DNA from: CAZNXE01 sp964576465
Lineage (GTDB): Bacteria > Planctomycetota > Planctomycetia > Pirellulales > JAEUIK01
Direction of reading: 5' to 3'
DNA: 21,078 bases
Assembly: GCA_964576465.1 (NCBI GenBank)
Contig: CAZNXE010000070.1
Location: 1 to 21,078, forward strand
Positions 13,683-21,024 of the stretch are shown in pieces. Every line of letters starts with the position of its first letter. Position 1 is the stretch's first letter. Under the pieces are notes generated by a model. That model was not told the origin of the DNA, did not search any database, and saw nothing but the letters and a program-made list of their open reading frames with translations. The translations under genes were made by a program, and so were the position numbers.

Positions 13683-15152
13683 ATGGTTAGCCACCGATCA
13701 TGGCTTTCCGCTGCCAAAATCACCATTCGCTCCGCAGGTGCGGACAGACAAACGATCGTGAACGAGCAAGAGAACGAATCTTTGATTTCGAATGACGGGA
13801 GCGAACCGTCTCCGGCGATTGGCTTTGAATATGCCGCCGAGAAGGTGCGTGAATTCCCGCAAACGCCCGGCATTTATCTCTTGAAGGATGCCGCGGGTCG
13901 GGTGATCTACATTGGCAAGGCCAAGAATCTCCGCGCTCGGGCCGGTAGCTATTTTCTCAAGGCCGCGGCCGCGGAACGGCGCACGGCGGAACTGGTCCGT
14001 GAGATCGCCGATATTGATTTCTTGCCATGCGATAGCGAAGTCGACGCGCTGTTGGCCGAAGCTCGGCTGGTGAAGGACGTTCGCCCGAAATTCAATGTCG
14101 ATCTGAAGGACGATAAGAGCTTTCCCTATTTGGAGATTTACACCCGCGAGGATTTTCCGCGTGTCGAGTTCACCCGCGAGCCGCACGACCGTGGCACGAA
14201 GCTCTACGGCCCTTTCGCCAATGCGGGAAGTTTGCGGGGCGCGATTCAAGTGTTGCAGAAGATTTTTAAGTTCCGCACATGCTCGCTGGAGATCGACGAG
14301 GGGGACGAGAAGTGGAAATGGTTTCGCCCCTGCCTACTGGCGAGCATCGCGCAGTGTACGGCCCCATGCAACATGCGAATTTCAAAGGAAGAATACCGTC
14401 GCGACATCGGGCGGCTGCGGATGTTTCTCGAAGGGAAGAAGCAGTCGCTGCTAAAACAGATGCACCGCGAGATGACGGAAGCCGCCGCGGCACGGCAGTA
14501 TGAAAAGGCAGCGCGATTGCGTGACGAGATCAAAATGCTCGAAACGCTCGACCGCCGGGGCGAACTTGATACGCATGCCCAGCCCGAGGTGTTCTTCGTC
14601 GATCCGAAAAAGGGGCTCGCTGGCCTGCGGCAAGTGCTCAAGCTCAAGGAACAGCCGCGCACGATCGAAGGGGTCGACATTGCACATTTGGGCGGTGGAG
14701 AAACGGTTGCCAGCCTCGTTCAGTTCATCGACGGCCTGCCGTTCAAGCCGGGCTACAAGCGGTTCAAGATTCGCTCCGTCGACGGTGTCGATGACTTCGC
14801 CAGTATCCACGAGGTGGTCTTTCGTCGATTTCAGCGGCTACGCGACGAAGGTGATGTTTTCCCCGACTTGCTACTGATCGATGGAGGGCGAGGGCAGCTA
14901 AACGCCGGTCTCGCGGCGTTCAAGCAGTTGGGCATCGAACCGCCAACAGTAATCTCGCTGGCCAAGCGTGACGAAGAGATTTATAGGGCCGATGTTCGCG
15001 AGCCGTTGCGGCTGAGTCGTCACTCGTTTGCGCTGCGTTTATTGCAGTATGTACGCGACGAATCCCATCGGTTCGCACAGCACTATCACCACATTCTACG
15101 TGGCAAGTCGACCTTGGGAGACAACACGGGGAAGAGAAAGCCACGCGATTGA
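13683..15152 (+). CDS. uvrC: Excinuclease ABC subunit C, short form without the C-terminal helix-hairpin-helix region
   Basis: Nuclease subunit of UvrABC that makes both cuts around bulky DNA lesions. The GIY-YIG domain is clear (T-P-G-I-Y-L-L-K-D and V-I-Y-I-G-K-A-K-N-L-R-A-R, residues about 60-86). A UVR motif (Q-M-H-R-E-M-T-E-A-A-A-A-R-Q-Y-E-K-A-A-R-L-R) is at about 255-285. The RNase H-like nuclease domain has I-E-G-V-D-I-A-H, L-L-I-D-G-G-R-G-Q-L and R-D-E-S-H-R-F-A-Q-H-Y-H. The protein ends about 17 residues later, whereas typical UvrC (about 600 aa) continues with two helix-hairpin-helix motifs. The start is uncertain: ATG 13683 or GTG 13758 (464 aa); neither has a clear ribosome binding site. 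TATAGT at 13657-13662 is a possible -10 box. The mobile element ends 74 bases upstream. Confidence 0.92.
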   Translation: MVSHRSWLSAAKITIRSAGADRQTIVNEQENESLISNDGSEPSPAIGFEYAAEKVREFPQTPGIYLLKDAAGRVIYIGKAKNLRARAGSYFLKAAAAERRTAELVREIADIDFLPCDSEVDALLAEARLVKDVRPKFNVDLKDDKSFPYLEIYTREDFPRVEFTREPHDRGTKLYGPFANAGSLRGAIQVLQKIFKFRTCSLEIDEGDEKWKWFRPCLLASIAQCTAPCNMRISKEEYRRDIGRLRMFLEGKKQSLLKQMHREMTEAAAARQYEKAARLRDEIKMLETLDRRGELDTHAQPEVFFVDPKKGLAGLRQVLKLKEQPRTIEGVDIAHLGGGETVASLVQFIDGLPFKPGYKRFKIRSVDGVDDFASIHEVVFRRFQRLRDEGDVFPDLLLIDGGRGQLNAGLAAFKQLGIEPPTVISLAKRDEEIYRADVREPLRLSRHSFALRLLQYVRDESHRFAQHYHHILRGKSTLGDNTGKRKPRD

Positions 15153-15165
15153 AGTCGGCTTGCCG

Positions 15166-16428
15166 TTACGCAGCCGCTTGGCGGGGCTCAGCATCCAACT
15201 GACTTTCAATCCCTGGCCAGCGTCGCAATGCGACCGCGACCAAATGTCCGCCGAAGGCGACCGAGAGCTTTATTGCGTGTTCGAATTGCAGGCGACGTCC
15301 TACTAACGGAGTGCAATCGAGATCGCATTCCGGGTCCGGGTTCGTGAGATTGAGCGTTGGCGGTACGAAGCCGTCACGCAATGCCAACGTGGTGACGGCC
15401 AGTTCTACGCTGCCCGAGGCGTTGACCAAATGTCCTAGCATCGACTTTGTGGCGCTCACGCAGGTTTGTTTCGCCCATAACCCGAACGCCCGACGGATCG
15501 AGACGGCTTCGACCAGGTCGTTCTGTTTCGTGCCCGTGCCATGGACGTTGATGTATCCGATGTCACTGGGGGTTAAGCCCGCTTTTTCGAGCGTGCGGCG
15601 AATGAGGTAGGTTAGCGCCTCGGATTCCGCATCGAGACCTGTTACGTGATGGGCTTGTGCAAGGTGTTTCCCGGCGAGAACTTCGGCGTAGATTTTCGCG
15701 CCGCGTTCCTGGGCGTGGCTAAGCCGCTCGACAACGAACATCGCAGCGCCTTCACCCATGACGAAGCCCTTGCGATCTTTATCGAATGGCCGACAGGCGC
15801 GCTGCGGGTCGTCGTCGAATGCCAAGACTCGCATCCGGTTGAAACCGGCGGCGAACAGGGGGTGAATCGCTTCTCCACTTCCGGCCAACGCAATGTCGCA
15901 CTGCCCATCTTCGACGGCTCTGACAGCTGAGAGGAAGTCGATCAACCCGCTGGCACACGCTACGGAGTGCGAGTATCGCGGCCCGCAAAGGCGGTAACGA
16001 TTGGCCACATCGGAGCAGGAGGCGTTCGGTAGAAACTGTTCCCACCAAAGCGGTTCTTCGGAGCTGCGACGCAGATTAAAAGCAGGGTCGTCCATCCAGC
16101 CGGTGTCACCAAAATGGCCACTGATGGCACATCCGAATCGATCGAGGTCGACGCGAGAAAAATCGATTGCCGCGTCTGCAACGGCCTCGGCTGCTGCCGC
16201 GTGACAGAGTGTGATTGCCTTGAGCTGACGAGGAATCTCGGGCGCGATATCAATCGTGGCAGCCAAGAGCTTTCCATCGGGGATGCACATTACCCCGGTC
16301 AATGGCCGAACACCACTTTTCCCAGCGCGTACGTTCCGCCATACAGTTTCACGGTCGTGGCCCAACGATGCTAGCATCCCAATGCCAGTAATCACCACCC
16401 GTTCATATTGGCCTTGCTCAGAAGACAA
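15166..16428 (-). CDS. Beta-ketoacyl-ACP synthase II-like (FabF family)
   Basis: Condensing enzyme of fatty acid (or polyketide) synthesis that joins malonyl-ACP to an acyl chain. At 420 aa it has the usual FabF length. The Cys-His-His triad is present: Cys158 in S-V-A-C-A-S-G, His296 in N-V-H-G-T-G-T-K-Q-N-D and His333 in S-M-L-G-H-L-V-N-A-S-G-S. The start V-V-I-T-G-I-G-M is typical. The active-site Cys context is S-V-A-C-A-S-G rather than the common T-A-C-A-T/S of FabF, and N-x-N in place of the usual N-H-S-F-G-F near the end is absent (L-S-V-A-F-G-G-H-L). It may therefore belong to a specialised branch rather than core FabF. It converges with uvrC (13 bases apart). The assembly gap lies 46 bases upstream, hiding its promoter or partner genes. 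Confidence 0.87.
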   Translation of the reverse strand: MSSEQGQYERVVITGIGMLASLGHDRETVWRNVRAGKSGVRPLTGVMCIPDGKLLAATIDIAPEIPRQLKAITLCHAAAAEAVADAAIDFSRVDLDRFGCAISGHFGDTGWMDDPAFNLRRSSEEPLWWEQFLPNASCSDVANRYRLCGPRYSHSVACASGLIDFLSAVRAVEDGQCDIALAGSGEAIHPLFAAGFNRMRVLAFDDDPQRACRPFDKDRKGFVMGEGAAMFVVERLSHAQERGAKIYAEVLAGKHLAQAHHVTGLDAESEALTYLIRRTLEKAGLTPSDIGYINVHGTGTKQNDLVEAVSIRRAFGLWAKQTCVSATKSMLGHLVNASGSVELAVTTLALRDGFVPPTLNLTNPDPECDLDCTPLVGRRLQFEHAIKLSVAFGGHLVAVALRRWPGIESQLDAEPRQAAA

Positions 16429-16474
16429 ACGACAACCTCGTTGCGTTAATTCAGGCAGCCTAGGTGGCTTGATT

Positions 16475-16495
16475 NNNNNNNNNNNNNNNNNNNNN
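16475..16495. other. Assembly gap (21 N)
   Basis: Run of 21 N. The true length is unknown. Sequence on the two sides should not be assumed to be contiguous. Confidence 0.99.
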
Positions 16496-16811
16496 TGTCG
16501 TCATAGTCGGCAGGTAATGGCCTGTGACTTCAACGTGTGCGAGAAGAGTGCGGCGTTGTAACAGAACGCGACGACCACCGCGATATAATCTGGGTGGTTT
16601 GCGAGACGTTGCGAGCATGCAAGTAGGCCCACGGAAGAGAACACCTCGCCCCGCCGCGACCTTTGATCTCGCCCGCTTCGTCGGTCGTTTGTGCAGGGCA
16701 GGAGGCCTGCATTACGCATCGAACGTGCCCATGACACGTTTTTGGCATGGGCAATATCCACCGCCCAATCGCGGCGCCAAAGATTCTTGTTCAAGAAAAT
16801 CGGAAAAGCGG

Positions 16812-16839
16812 TTGCAATGCCCATTGTCATCGCTATAGT
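16812..16839 (+). promoter_or_regulatory. Promoter for mraZ
   Basis: TTGCAA (16812-16817), a 16-base spacer, TATAGT (16834-16839). The start would be near 16846, giving a leader of about 175 bases. Confidence 0.5.
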
Positions 16840-16848
16840 CACTGTCTG

Positions 16849-16904
16849 TGGGAATTGGACCCAATTTAGTCCATTCTAGTGACTGAAAATGGGATATCGA
16901 CCCA
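16849..16904 (+). promoter_or_regulatory. Two TGGG-N7-CCCA dyads, candidate MraZ operator
   Basis: TGGG-N7-CCCA occurs at 16849-16863 and 16890-16904, 41 bases apart (about four turns). The similarity extends over 19 bases per copy, with about 15 identical. MraZ is known to bind TGGG-type repeats upstream of its own gene in other bacteria. Here the repeats lie just after the predicted transcription start. Confidence 0.45.
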
Positions 16905-17019
16905 ATCTCGAGCAGTGTGCTCGTTCTGGCAAGTGGCCAGAAACTAACTGCCGACTCGTTGACGCAAGACGGACCGATCGTGGGACTGAGTCGTAGCTTC
17001 TCAGACGAAAGCAGCGCCT

Positions 17020-17490
17020 GTGGAGTTTATTCTCGGCGAATACACCCGAACGGTCGACGACCGCTATCGGATCACGGTGCCCAGCGAATTGTCCGAAAAA
17101 CTGGCCGCCGAAGGGTCCGATTTGATTTTGGCCAAGGAGCGGCCAGGCTGCCTGAGCCTGTGGAATGCCGAATCGTGGCAATCGAAACTCGACGCCGAGG
17201 TGAAATTGATCCAAGACAAGATGCAAGCCGGCAAGCTAGAAAGCCGGCTGCCCCACGTTCAATTGCTCGGACGCTTGCTATCGACACGGCACCGCAAGGT
17301 CACGCTCGCCGGACGTGGCCGGTTGCTGGTGCCCGAGGGGTTTCGAGAATTCCTGCGTGTCGAACCCGGGGGCGACGTGCTTGTGGTCGGAGCGGCCATC
17401 TGCGTCGAGCTTTGGAACCCCGACTTTTGGTTGAAGTACCTCGATGGTCGCATGCCGCGATTCCGTCGACTTGTGGACCGGCTCACCTAG
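17020..17490 (+). CDS. mraZ: Transcriptional regulator MraZ
   Basis: 156-aa member of the MraZ/AbrB-like family, a ring-forming DNA-binding repressor that in other bacteria controls the division and cell-wall (dcw) cluster. The start is GTG at 17020, giving M-E-F-I-L-G-E-Y-T-R-T-V-D-D-R-Y-R-I-T-V-P, the first SpoVT-AbrB-like repeat. The second repeat, R-K-V-T-L-A-G-R-G-R-L-L-V-P and I-C-V-E-L-W, is at about 90-140. No rsmH, ftsL or other dcw gene follows: the next gene (DUF1844) is on the other strand. Its target may therefore lie elsewhere or be only itself. The dyads at 16849-16904 suggest autoregulation. Directly behind it is a 125-nt RNA-like segment with a terminator. Confidence 0.92.
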   Translation: MEFILGEYTRTVDDRYRITVPSELSEKLAAEGSDLILAKERPGCLSLWNAESWQSKLDAEVKLIQDKMQAGKLESRLPHVQLLGRLLSTRHRKVTLAGRGRLLVPEGFREFLRVEPGGDVLVVGAAICVELWNPDFWLKYLDGRMPRFRRLVDRLT

Positions 17491-17502
17491 ATTCAACAAC
17501 AT

Positions 17503-17633
17503 GCCATGCCCGGTGCGGGACGAACGCTTGTAGTCCACGCCATTTGTCACCCGGTAGGACTAACATATGACCACGGAAGGTCGGAGACGGCACGGAAGCC
17601 TTTTATATCCCATCCGCCGGGCATGGCTTTTTT
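17503..17633 (+). ncRNA. Candidate structured small RNA or long-stem 3' element after mraZ
   Basis: GCCATGCCCGG (17503-17513) pairs perfectly with CCGGGCATGGC (17617-17627), which is followed by TTTTTT. The ends of a roughly 125-nt RNA would thus pair and carry the terminator. Inside, two hairpins show the same hexaloop: GACC-ACGGAA-GGTC (17569-17582) and GGC-ACGGAA-GCC (17589-17600). GGA occurs five times in the single-stranded or loop parts. This matches how CsrA/RsmA-binding RNAs display GGA, but no promoter is evident between mraZ and it. It was compared by memory with SRP RNA, tmRNA and common riboswitches and did not match. It could simply be the mraZ terminator region. Confidence 0.45.
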
Positions 17634-17691
17634 ATTCACCACGGCAACTCGCAGCAGGATCGCGGCACTCACCAACAGGCCGACTTGCGTG

Positions 17692-18135
17692 TTATTGGGC
17701 GTCCGAGGTAGGCGGGGCGGGGTTCTTGTTTGGCGAGACGGTTGATACGTAGGCCGTCCGCAACTCGTTCAGCAGGTTCACCAGCATCGCGTTTTCGTCG
17801 GCGCCAAGGTTCCCTCTAGTCTTCTCCTCGATGACACCAATCAGATCGATGAAGTGCTTTGCCTCATCGGGCCTTACTTCAGCCTTTCCCGTAATGGGGT
17901 TGGCGATCTGACCGAGCGAGATCATGGCCTGCGACGCCAACATCGACAGCAGCACGGGTAGACTAGCGGGTGGCATCGGGCCGAGGGCCGTATCATCTGG
18001 CTCCTGAGGCGTGTCACCCTCCTTCGGAGCTTCCTTTTCTTGGGCCGCCTTCTCTAGAGCTGCTTTTTCGGCTTGCGCACTGGTCTTCCAGTCTTCGTCA
18101 ATAATGATCTTTTTCTCACCGCCATCGTCGGACAT
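17692..18135 (-). CDS. DUF1844 family protein
   Basis: 147 aa from the ATG at 18135, which has GAGGG 6-7 bases upstream; a TTG at 18150 is an unlikely extension. The N-terminal third is charged and low-complexity (K-T-S-A-Q-A-E-K-A-A-L-E-K-A-A-Q). The C-terminal domain is a clear DUF1844: L-P-V-L-L-S-M-L-A-S-Q-A, L-G-Q-I-A-N-P-I-T-G, A-K-H-F-I-D-L-I-G-V-I-E-E-K-T-R-G-N-L, then a helical end L-L-N-E-L-R-T-A-Y-V. The biochemical role of the family is unknown. It starts 24 bases after pyrG and is probably co-transcribed with it. Confidence 0.85.
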   Translation of the reverse strand: MSDDGGEKKIIIDEDWKTSAQAEKAALEKAAQEKEAPKEGDTPQEPDDTALGPMPPASLPVLLSMLASQAMISLGQIANPITGKAEVRPDEAKHFIDLIGVIEEKTRGNLGADENAMLVNLLNELRTAYVSTVSPNKNPAPPTSDAQ

Positions 18136-18159
18136 GATTCCCTCTCTCAAAACACGTTC

Positions 18160-19800
18160 TTAAGACGTTCCGTATTCTTTCTTGCGTTCTGCTCGCTGCG
18201 AGTATCGGTCGATCGCCGCGGCGATAAAACCGGCGAACAGGGGTTGCGCGCGGGTTGGTTTCGATTTGAACTCCGGATGGAACTGCACGGCCACAAACCA
18301 CGGATGACCGGTGATTTCCACGATTTCAACCAACACATCATCGGGACTGGTGCCGACCACCTGCATGCCATGCGCCGCGAACTGTTGGCGGTAGACATTG
18401 TTGAACTCATACCGGTGTCGGTGTCGTTCGTTGATCGTCGCTTGGCCGTAACAATCAAGTGAATGGCTTGGCGCGTCGGCCAACCGCATCTCTTGGGCCC
18501 CTAGCCGCATGGTTCCACCTTTGTCGGTGATGGCCCGCTGTTCATCCAGCAGGCACACTACCGGATGCGGCGTATCCTTGTCGAACTCCGTCGAGTTCGC
18601 ATTTCGCAGCCCGGCGACGTTTCGAGCGAACTCGATCACGGCGCACTGCATCCCGAGACAGATGCCCAGGAACGGAATGTTCCTCTCGCGGACGTAGCGG
18701 ATCGTCTCGATCTTGCCTTCGATGCCGCGTTCGCCGAACCCGCCGGGGACGACCACGCCATCGAAGCCCGCCAACAGTTGCTCAGGCCCGTCGCGCTCGA
18801 TGGCGCCGCTTTGGATTGGCTGAATGCGAATTTGGGCTCGATTCGCGATCCCTGCGTGGTCGATCGCTTCGTAGATCGACTTATACGCATCGCGATGTTC
18901 GGCGTATTTCCCCACCACTGCGATGGATATCTCGTGTTCGGGGTTTCGCAGTTTGTGCAACAAATCGTGCCAGTCGTCCAGGTCGACCGTTGTGGCCGGA
19001 AAATTCAACTGTCGCACGATCAATTCGTCCAAGCCATTCTCGACGAGACTTAGCGGCACTTCGTAGATCGAGAAGTCCTTGTCCTTTTCTTCAATCACCG
19101 CGTCGACCGGCACATTGCAGAACAAGGCGATTTTCTCCTTGTCTTCGACGTCCAGCGATCGTTCAGTACGGCAAATGAGCACGTCGGGTTGGATACCAAT
19201 CTGCCGCAACTGCCCGACGGAGTGCTGCGTGGGCTTCGTCTTTAGCTCTCCTGCCGCCTTGAGGTAGGGGACCAGCGTGAGGTGGATATACAGGCAGTTT
19301 TCTTTGCCCACATCAAGTGAGAACTGCCGAATGGCTTCGAGAAACGGCTGGCTCTCAATGTCACCAACCGTGCCGCCGATTTCGGTAATCACCAGATCGA
19401 TGTCCGGCCCGGCGAGCTTTAGAATGCATTCCTTGATCTCGTTCGTCACGTGCGGAATGACTTGCACGGTCTTGCCCAGGAACTCGCCGCGCCGCTCTTT
19501 ATTGATCACCGACAGGTAAATCTGGCCGGTGGTGAAGTTGCTGTCCTTCGTCAGGGGGCTGTTGGTGAACCGCTCGTAGTGCCCTAAGTCGAGGTCGGTC
19601 TCACTGCCATCGTCCAGCACATAGACTTCGCCATGCTGATAGGGGCTCATTGTTCCGGGGTCGACGTTGATGTACGGATCGAGCTTCTGCATCCGCACCC
19701 TTAGCCCACGGTGCTCCAAGACCATGCCGATGGACGCGCTGGTCAGTCCTTTGCCCAGCGAGCTGACAACGCCGCCGGTTACGAAGATGAATTTGGTCAT
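18160..19800 (-). CDS. pyrG: CTP synthase
   Basis: Makes CTP from UTP, ATP and glutamine. At 546 aa it is full length. The amidoligase domain begins F-I-F-V-T-G-G-V-V-S-S-L-G-K-G (P-loop-like, Lys17), with D-P-Y-I-N-V-D-P-G-T-M-S-P near 41-53 and E-I-G-G-T-V-G-D-I-E-S near 140-150. The glutaminase domain has the oxyanion loop V-P-G-G-F-G-E-R-G, nucleophile Cys381 in G-I-C-L-G-M-Q, and His508/Glu510 in Q-F-H-P-E-F. The ATG at 19800 is preceded by AGGAAGG. It lies between kdsB and the DUF1844 gene on the same strand. CTP is a substrate of KdsB, so the grouping makes metabolic sense. Confidence 0.97.
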   Translation of the reverse strand: MTKFIFVTGGVVSSLGKGLTSASIGMVLEHRGLRVRMQKLDPYINVDPGTMSPYQHGEVYVLDDGSETDLDLGHYERFTNSPLTKDSNFTTGQIYLSVINKERRGEFLGKTVQVIPHVTNEIKECILKLAGPDIDLVITEIGGTVGDIESQPFLEAIRQFSLDVGKENCLYIHLTLVPYLKAAGELKTKPTQHSVGQLRQIGIQPDVLICRTERSLDVEDKEKIALFCNVPVDAVIEEKDKDFSIYEVPLSLVENGLDELIVRQLNFPATTVDLDDWHDLLHKLRNPEHEISIAVVGKYAEHRDAYKSIYEAIDHAGIANRAQIRIQPIQSGAIERDGPEQLLAGFDGVVVPGGFGERGIEGKIETIRYVRERNIPFLGICLGMQCAVIEFARNVAGLRNANSTEFDKDTPHPVVCLLDEQRAITDKGGTMRLGAQEMRLADAPSHSLDCYGQATINERHRHRYEFNNVYRQQFAAHGMQVVGTSPDDVLVEIVEITGHPWFVAVQFHPEFKSKPTRAQPLFAGFIAAAIDRYSQRAERKKEYGTS

Positions 19801-19934
19801 CAGAATTACCTTCCTGGCAATAACTTACATCGATATCTCGGTCCGCGGCTGCCGGTCGTTCCAGCGCTGCCCGCGCAGGAGTAAGGCCAGGTTTTCCGCT
19901 GGAAGATGGCCCACGCGAACCTCATGCTGTCATG

Positions 19935-20717
19935 TTATCGCGACTGCATGCGTTCGACAAACGCCCGGTAATCTGCCGGGGTATCGATGCCAGAGGTGGT
20001 TTCGTGAACCACGCCGACCAGGATTTGAGAGCCCGATTCGAGAACTCGCAACTGTTCGAGCCGTTCGAGCCGTTCGAGCCGCGAGGGGGGCATGGTGGCA
20101 AGTTTCAACAGGAAGTCTCGCCGGTAGGCGTACAGTCCCACATGCTGAAAGAAGCTGGGCGGCTCGGACGACAGCATCGCGTCGTCCCACTCCCGTGCAT
20201 GGGGAATCGGTGCCCGGCTGAAGTACAGCGCCGTGCCGGTCGAATCGAACACGACTTTCACACAGGCGGGGTCCTCAAGCTGCTCGCGACTTTGGATCGG
20301 CGTCGCCAAGGTCGACATCACTGCCTGCGGATTCTCCTCCAACAGGGCGATGGTTAGATCGATCGACCGACCCGAGATTTCCGGCTCGTCTCCTTGCACG
20401 TTGACGAGAATATCGACGTCGCCCAATTGCTCGGCAACCGCGGCAACGCGGTCGGTGCCGCTGGTCAATTCGGTGCTTGTCAGATAAGAAATGCCTCCGA
20501 AGCGGCGGACCTCGTCGACGATGTCTTGATGGTCGGTGGCGACACAGATTCCCGCTGGTCGATTGGCTTGGCTGGCCGATTCATAGGTGTGCTGAAGCAT
20601 CGACTTGCCCGAATCGCGCAGCAGCAGCTTTCGCTCCAGCCGGGTAGAAGCCAGCCGGGCAGGAATCACAATATGGCTCGTCGAATGAACCGGGGGCGTA
20701 AAGTGAGGTCGCGACAT
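19935..20717 (-). CDS. kdsB: 3-deoxy-manno-octulosonate cytidylyltransferase (CMP-KDO synthetase)
   Basis: Activates KDO with CTP to CMP-KDO for lipopolysaccharide core synthesis, implying an LPS-bearing outer membrane. 260 aa from the ATG at 20717, which has GGGAGGA about 8 bases upstream; the longer frame to 20780 has no such site. The N-terminal motif H-I-V-I-P-A-R-L-A-S-T-R-L is the nucleotide-binding loop. T-S-G-T-D-R-V-A-A-V, V-N-V-Q-G-D-E-P and Y-F-S-R-A-P-I-P are family signatures, and H-V-G-L-Y-A-Y-R-R-D-F-L matches the C-terminal half. Residues R-L-E are repeated three times in a row from a 9-bp tandem DNA repeat (20055-20081). pyrG follows after 134 bases. Confidence 0.93.
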   Translation of the reverse strand: MSRPHFTPPVHSTSHIVIPARLASTRLERKLLLRDSGKSMLQHTYESASQANRPAGICVATDHQDIVDEVRRFGGISYLTSTELTSGTDRVAAVAEQLGDVDILVNVQGDEPEISGRSIDLTIALLEENPQAVMSTLATPIQSREQLEDPACVKVVFDSTGTALYFSRAPIPHAREWDDAMLSSEPPSFFQHVGLYAYRRDFLLKLATMPPSRLERLERLEQLRVLESGSQILVGVVHETTSGIDTPADYRAFVERMQSR

Positions 20718-20791
20718 CGTCTCGGTCCTCCCTGACCAAGGCAATCTTGTATCCGATCGAAACCGAACGACCCAGACCATTTAGGACTGAA

Positions 20792-20873
20792 CGTCTGTAG
20801 GGAACGCCCTCCGTGGCGTTCCGTGGACCAACCGTTACGCACGGAACGCCACGGAAGGCGTTCCCTACAGACG
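20792..20873. repeat. 34-bp inverted repeat of the T-G-T-A-G-G-G-A-A-C-G family
   Basis: Arms 20792-20825 and 20840-20873 are inverse copies with one mismatch (GCCCTCC against GCCTTCC), separated by 14 bases. There is no T-tract, so it is not a standard terminator. A degenerate single arm occurs at 868-903. Confidence 0.85.
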
Positions 20874-20879
20874 AGTAGT

Positions 20880-20897
20880 GTGCGTGCTTGCACGCAC
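20880..20897. repeat. Perfect 8-bp palindrome
   Basis: GTGCGTGC-TT-GCACGCAC, 7 bases after the large inverted repeat. It may be part of the same repeat unit or a regulator site. Confidence 0.5.
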
Positions 20898-20989
20898 GAT
20901 CCCTTTACTGTGGTTCCGGTCATCGAAACCGTCCGCCAGGCATTGACTCTGGATCGAGTAGATTCTGCCAATTTCGGCAAAGAAAATAC

Positions 20990-21024
20990 TCGACAGGGGG
21001 GGGGGGGGCGCTGCCGGCTATAAT
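20990..21024 (+). promoter_or_regulatory. Promoter-like sequence with a 13-G tract
   Basis: TCGACA (20990-20995), then 13 G (20996-21008) and CGCTGCCGGC, then TATAAT (21019-21024). The spacer is 23 bases, too long for good activity; losing about 6 G would bring it to 17. The gene it would drive is outside the window. Confidence 0.35.

Larger units (their letters stand above)
16496..17019. other. Intergenic region upstream of mraZ
   Basis: No convincing gene; a 113-aa minus-strand ORF (16842-16501) has unremarkable composition and no family features. It holds two hairpin repeats: GCAGG-AGG-CCTGC (16698-16710) and TGCCCATG / CATGGGCA (16726-16733 / 16746-16753). It also holds the mraZ promoter and operator-like dyads at 16812-16904. 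Confidence 0.55.

Noticed and set aside
16501..16842. 113-aa minus-strand ORF between the gap and mraZ
   Set aside because: No family features, no ribosome binding site, and it runs through hairpin repeats and the mraZ promoter.
17503..17633. SRP (4.5S) RNA or c-di-GMP riboswitch
   Set aside because: The GGAA motifs first looked like the SRP tetraloop and CACGGAAGCC like GEMM, but the conserved flanking pairs and sequence of both families are missing.
17506..17752. Short plus-strand ORFs after mraZ as rsmH fragments
   Set aside because: The translations show no methyltransferase motif and cross a terminator; the region reads better as structured RNA.
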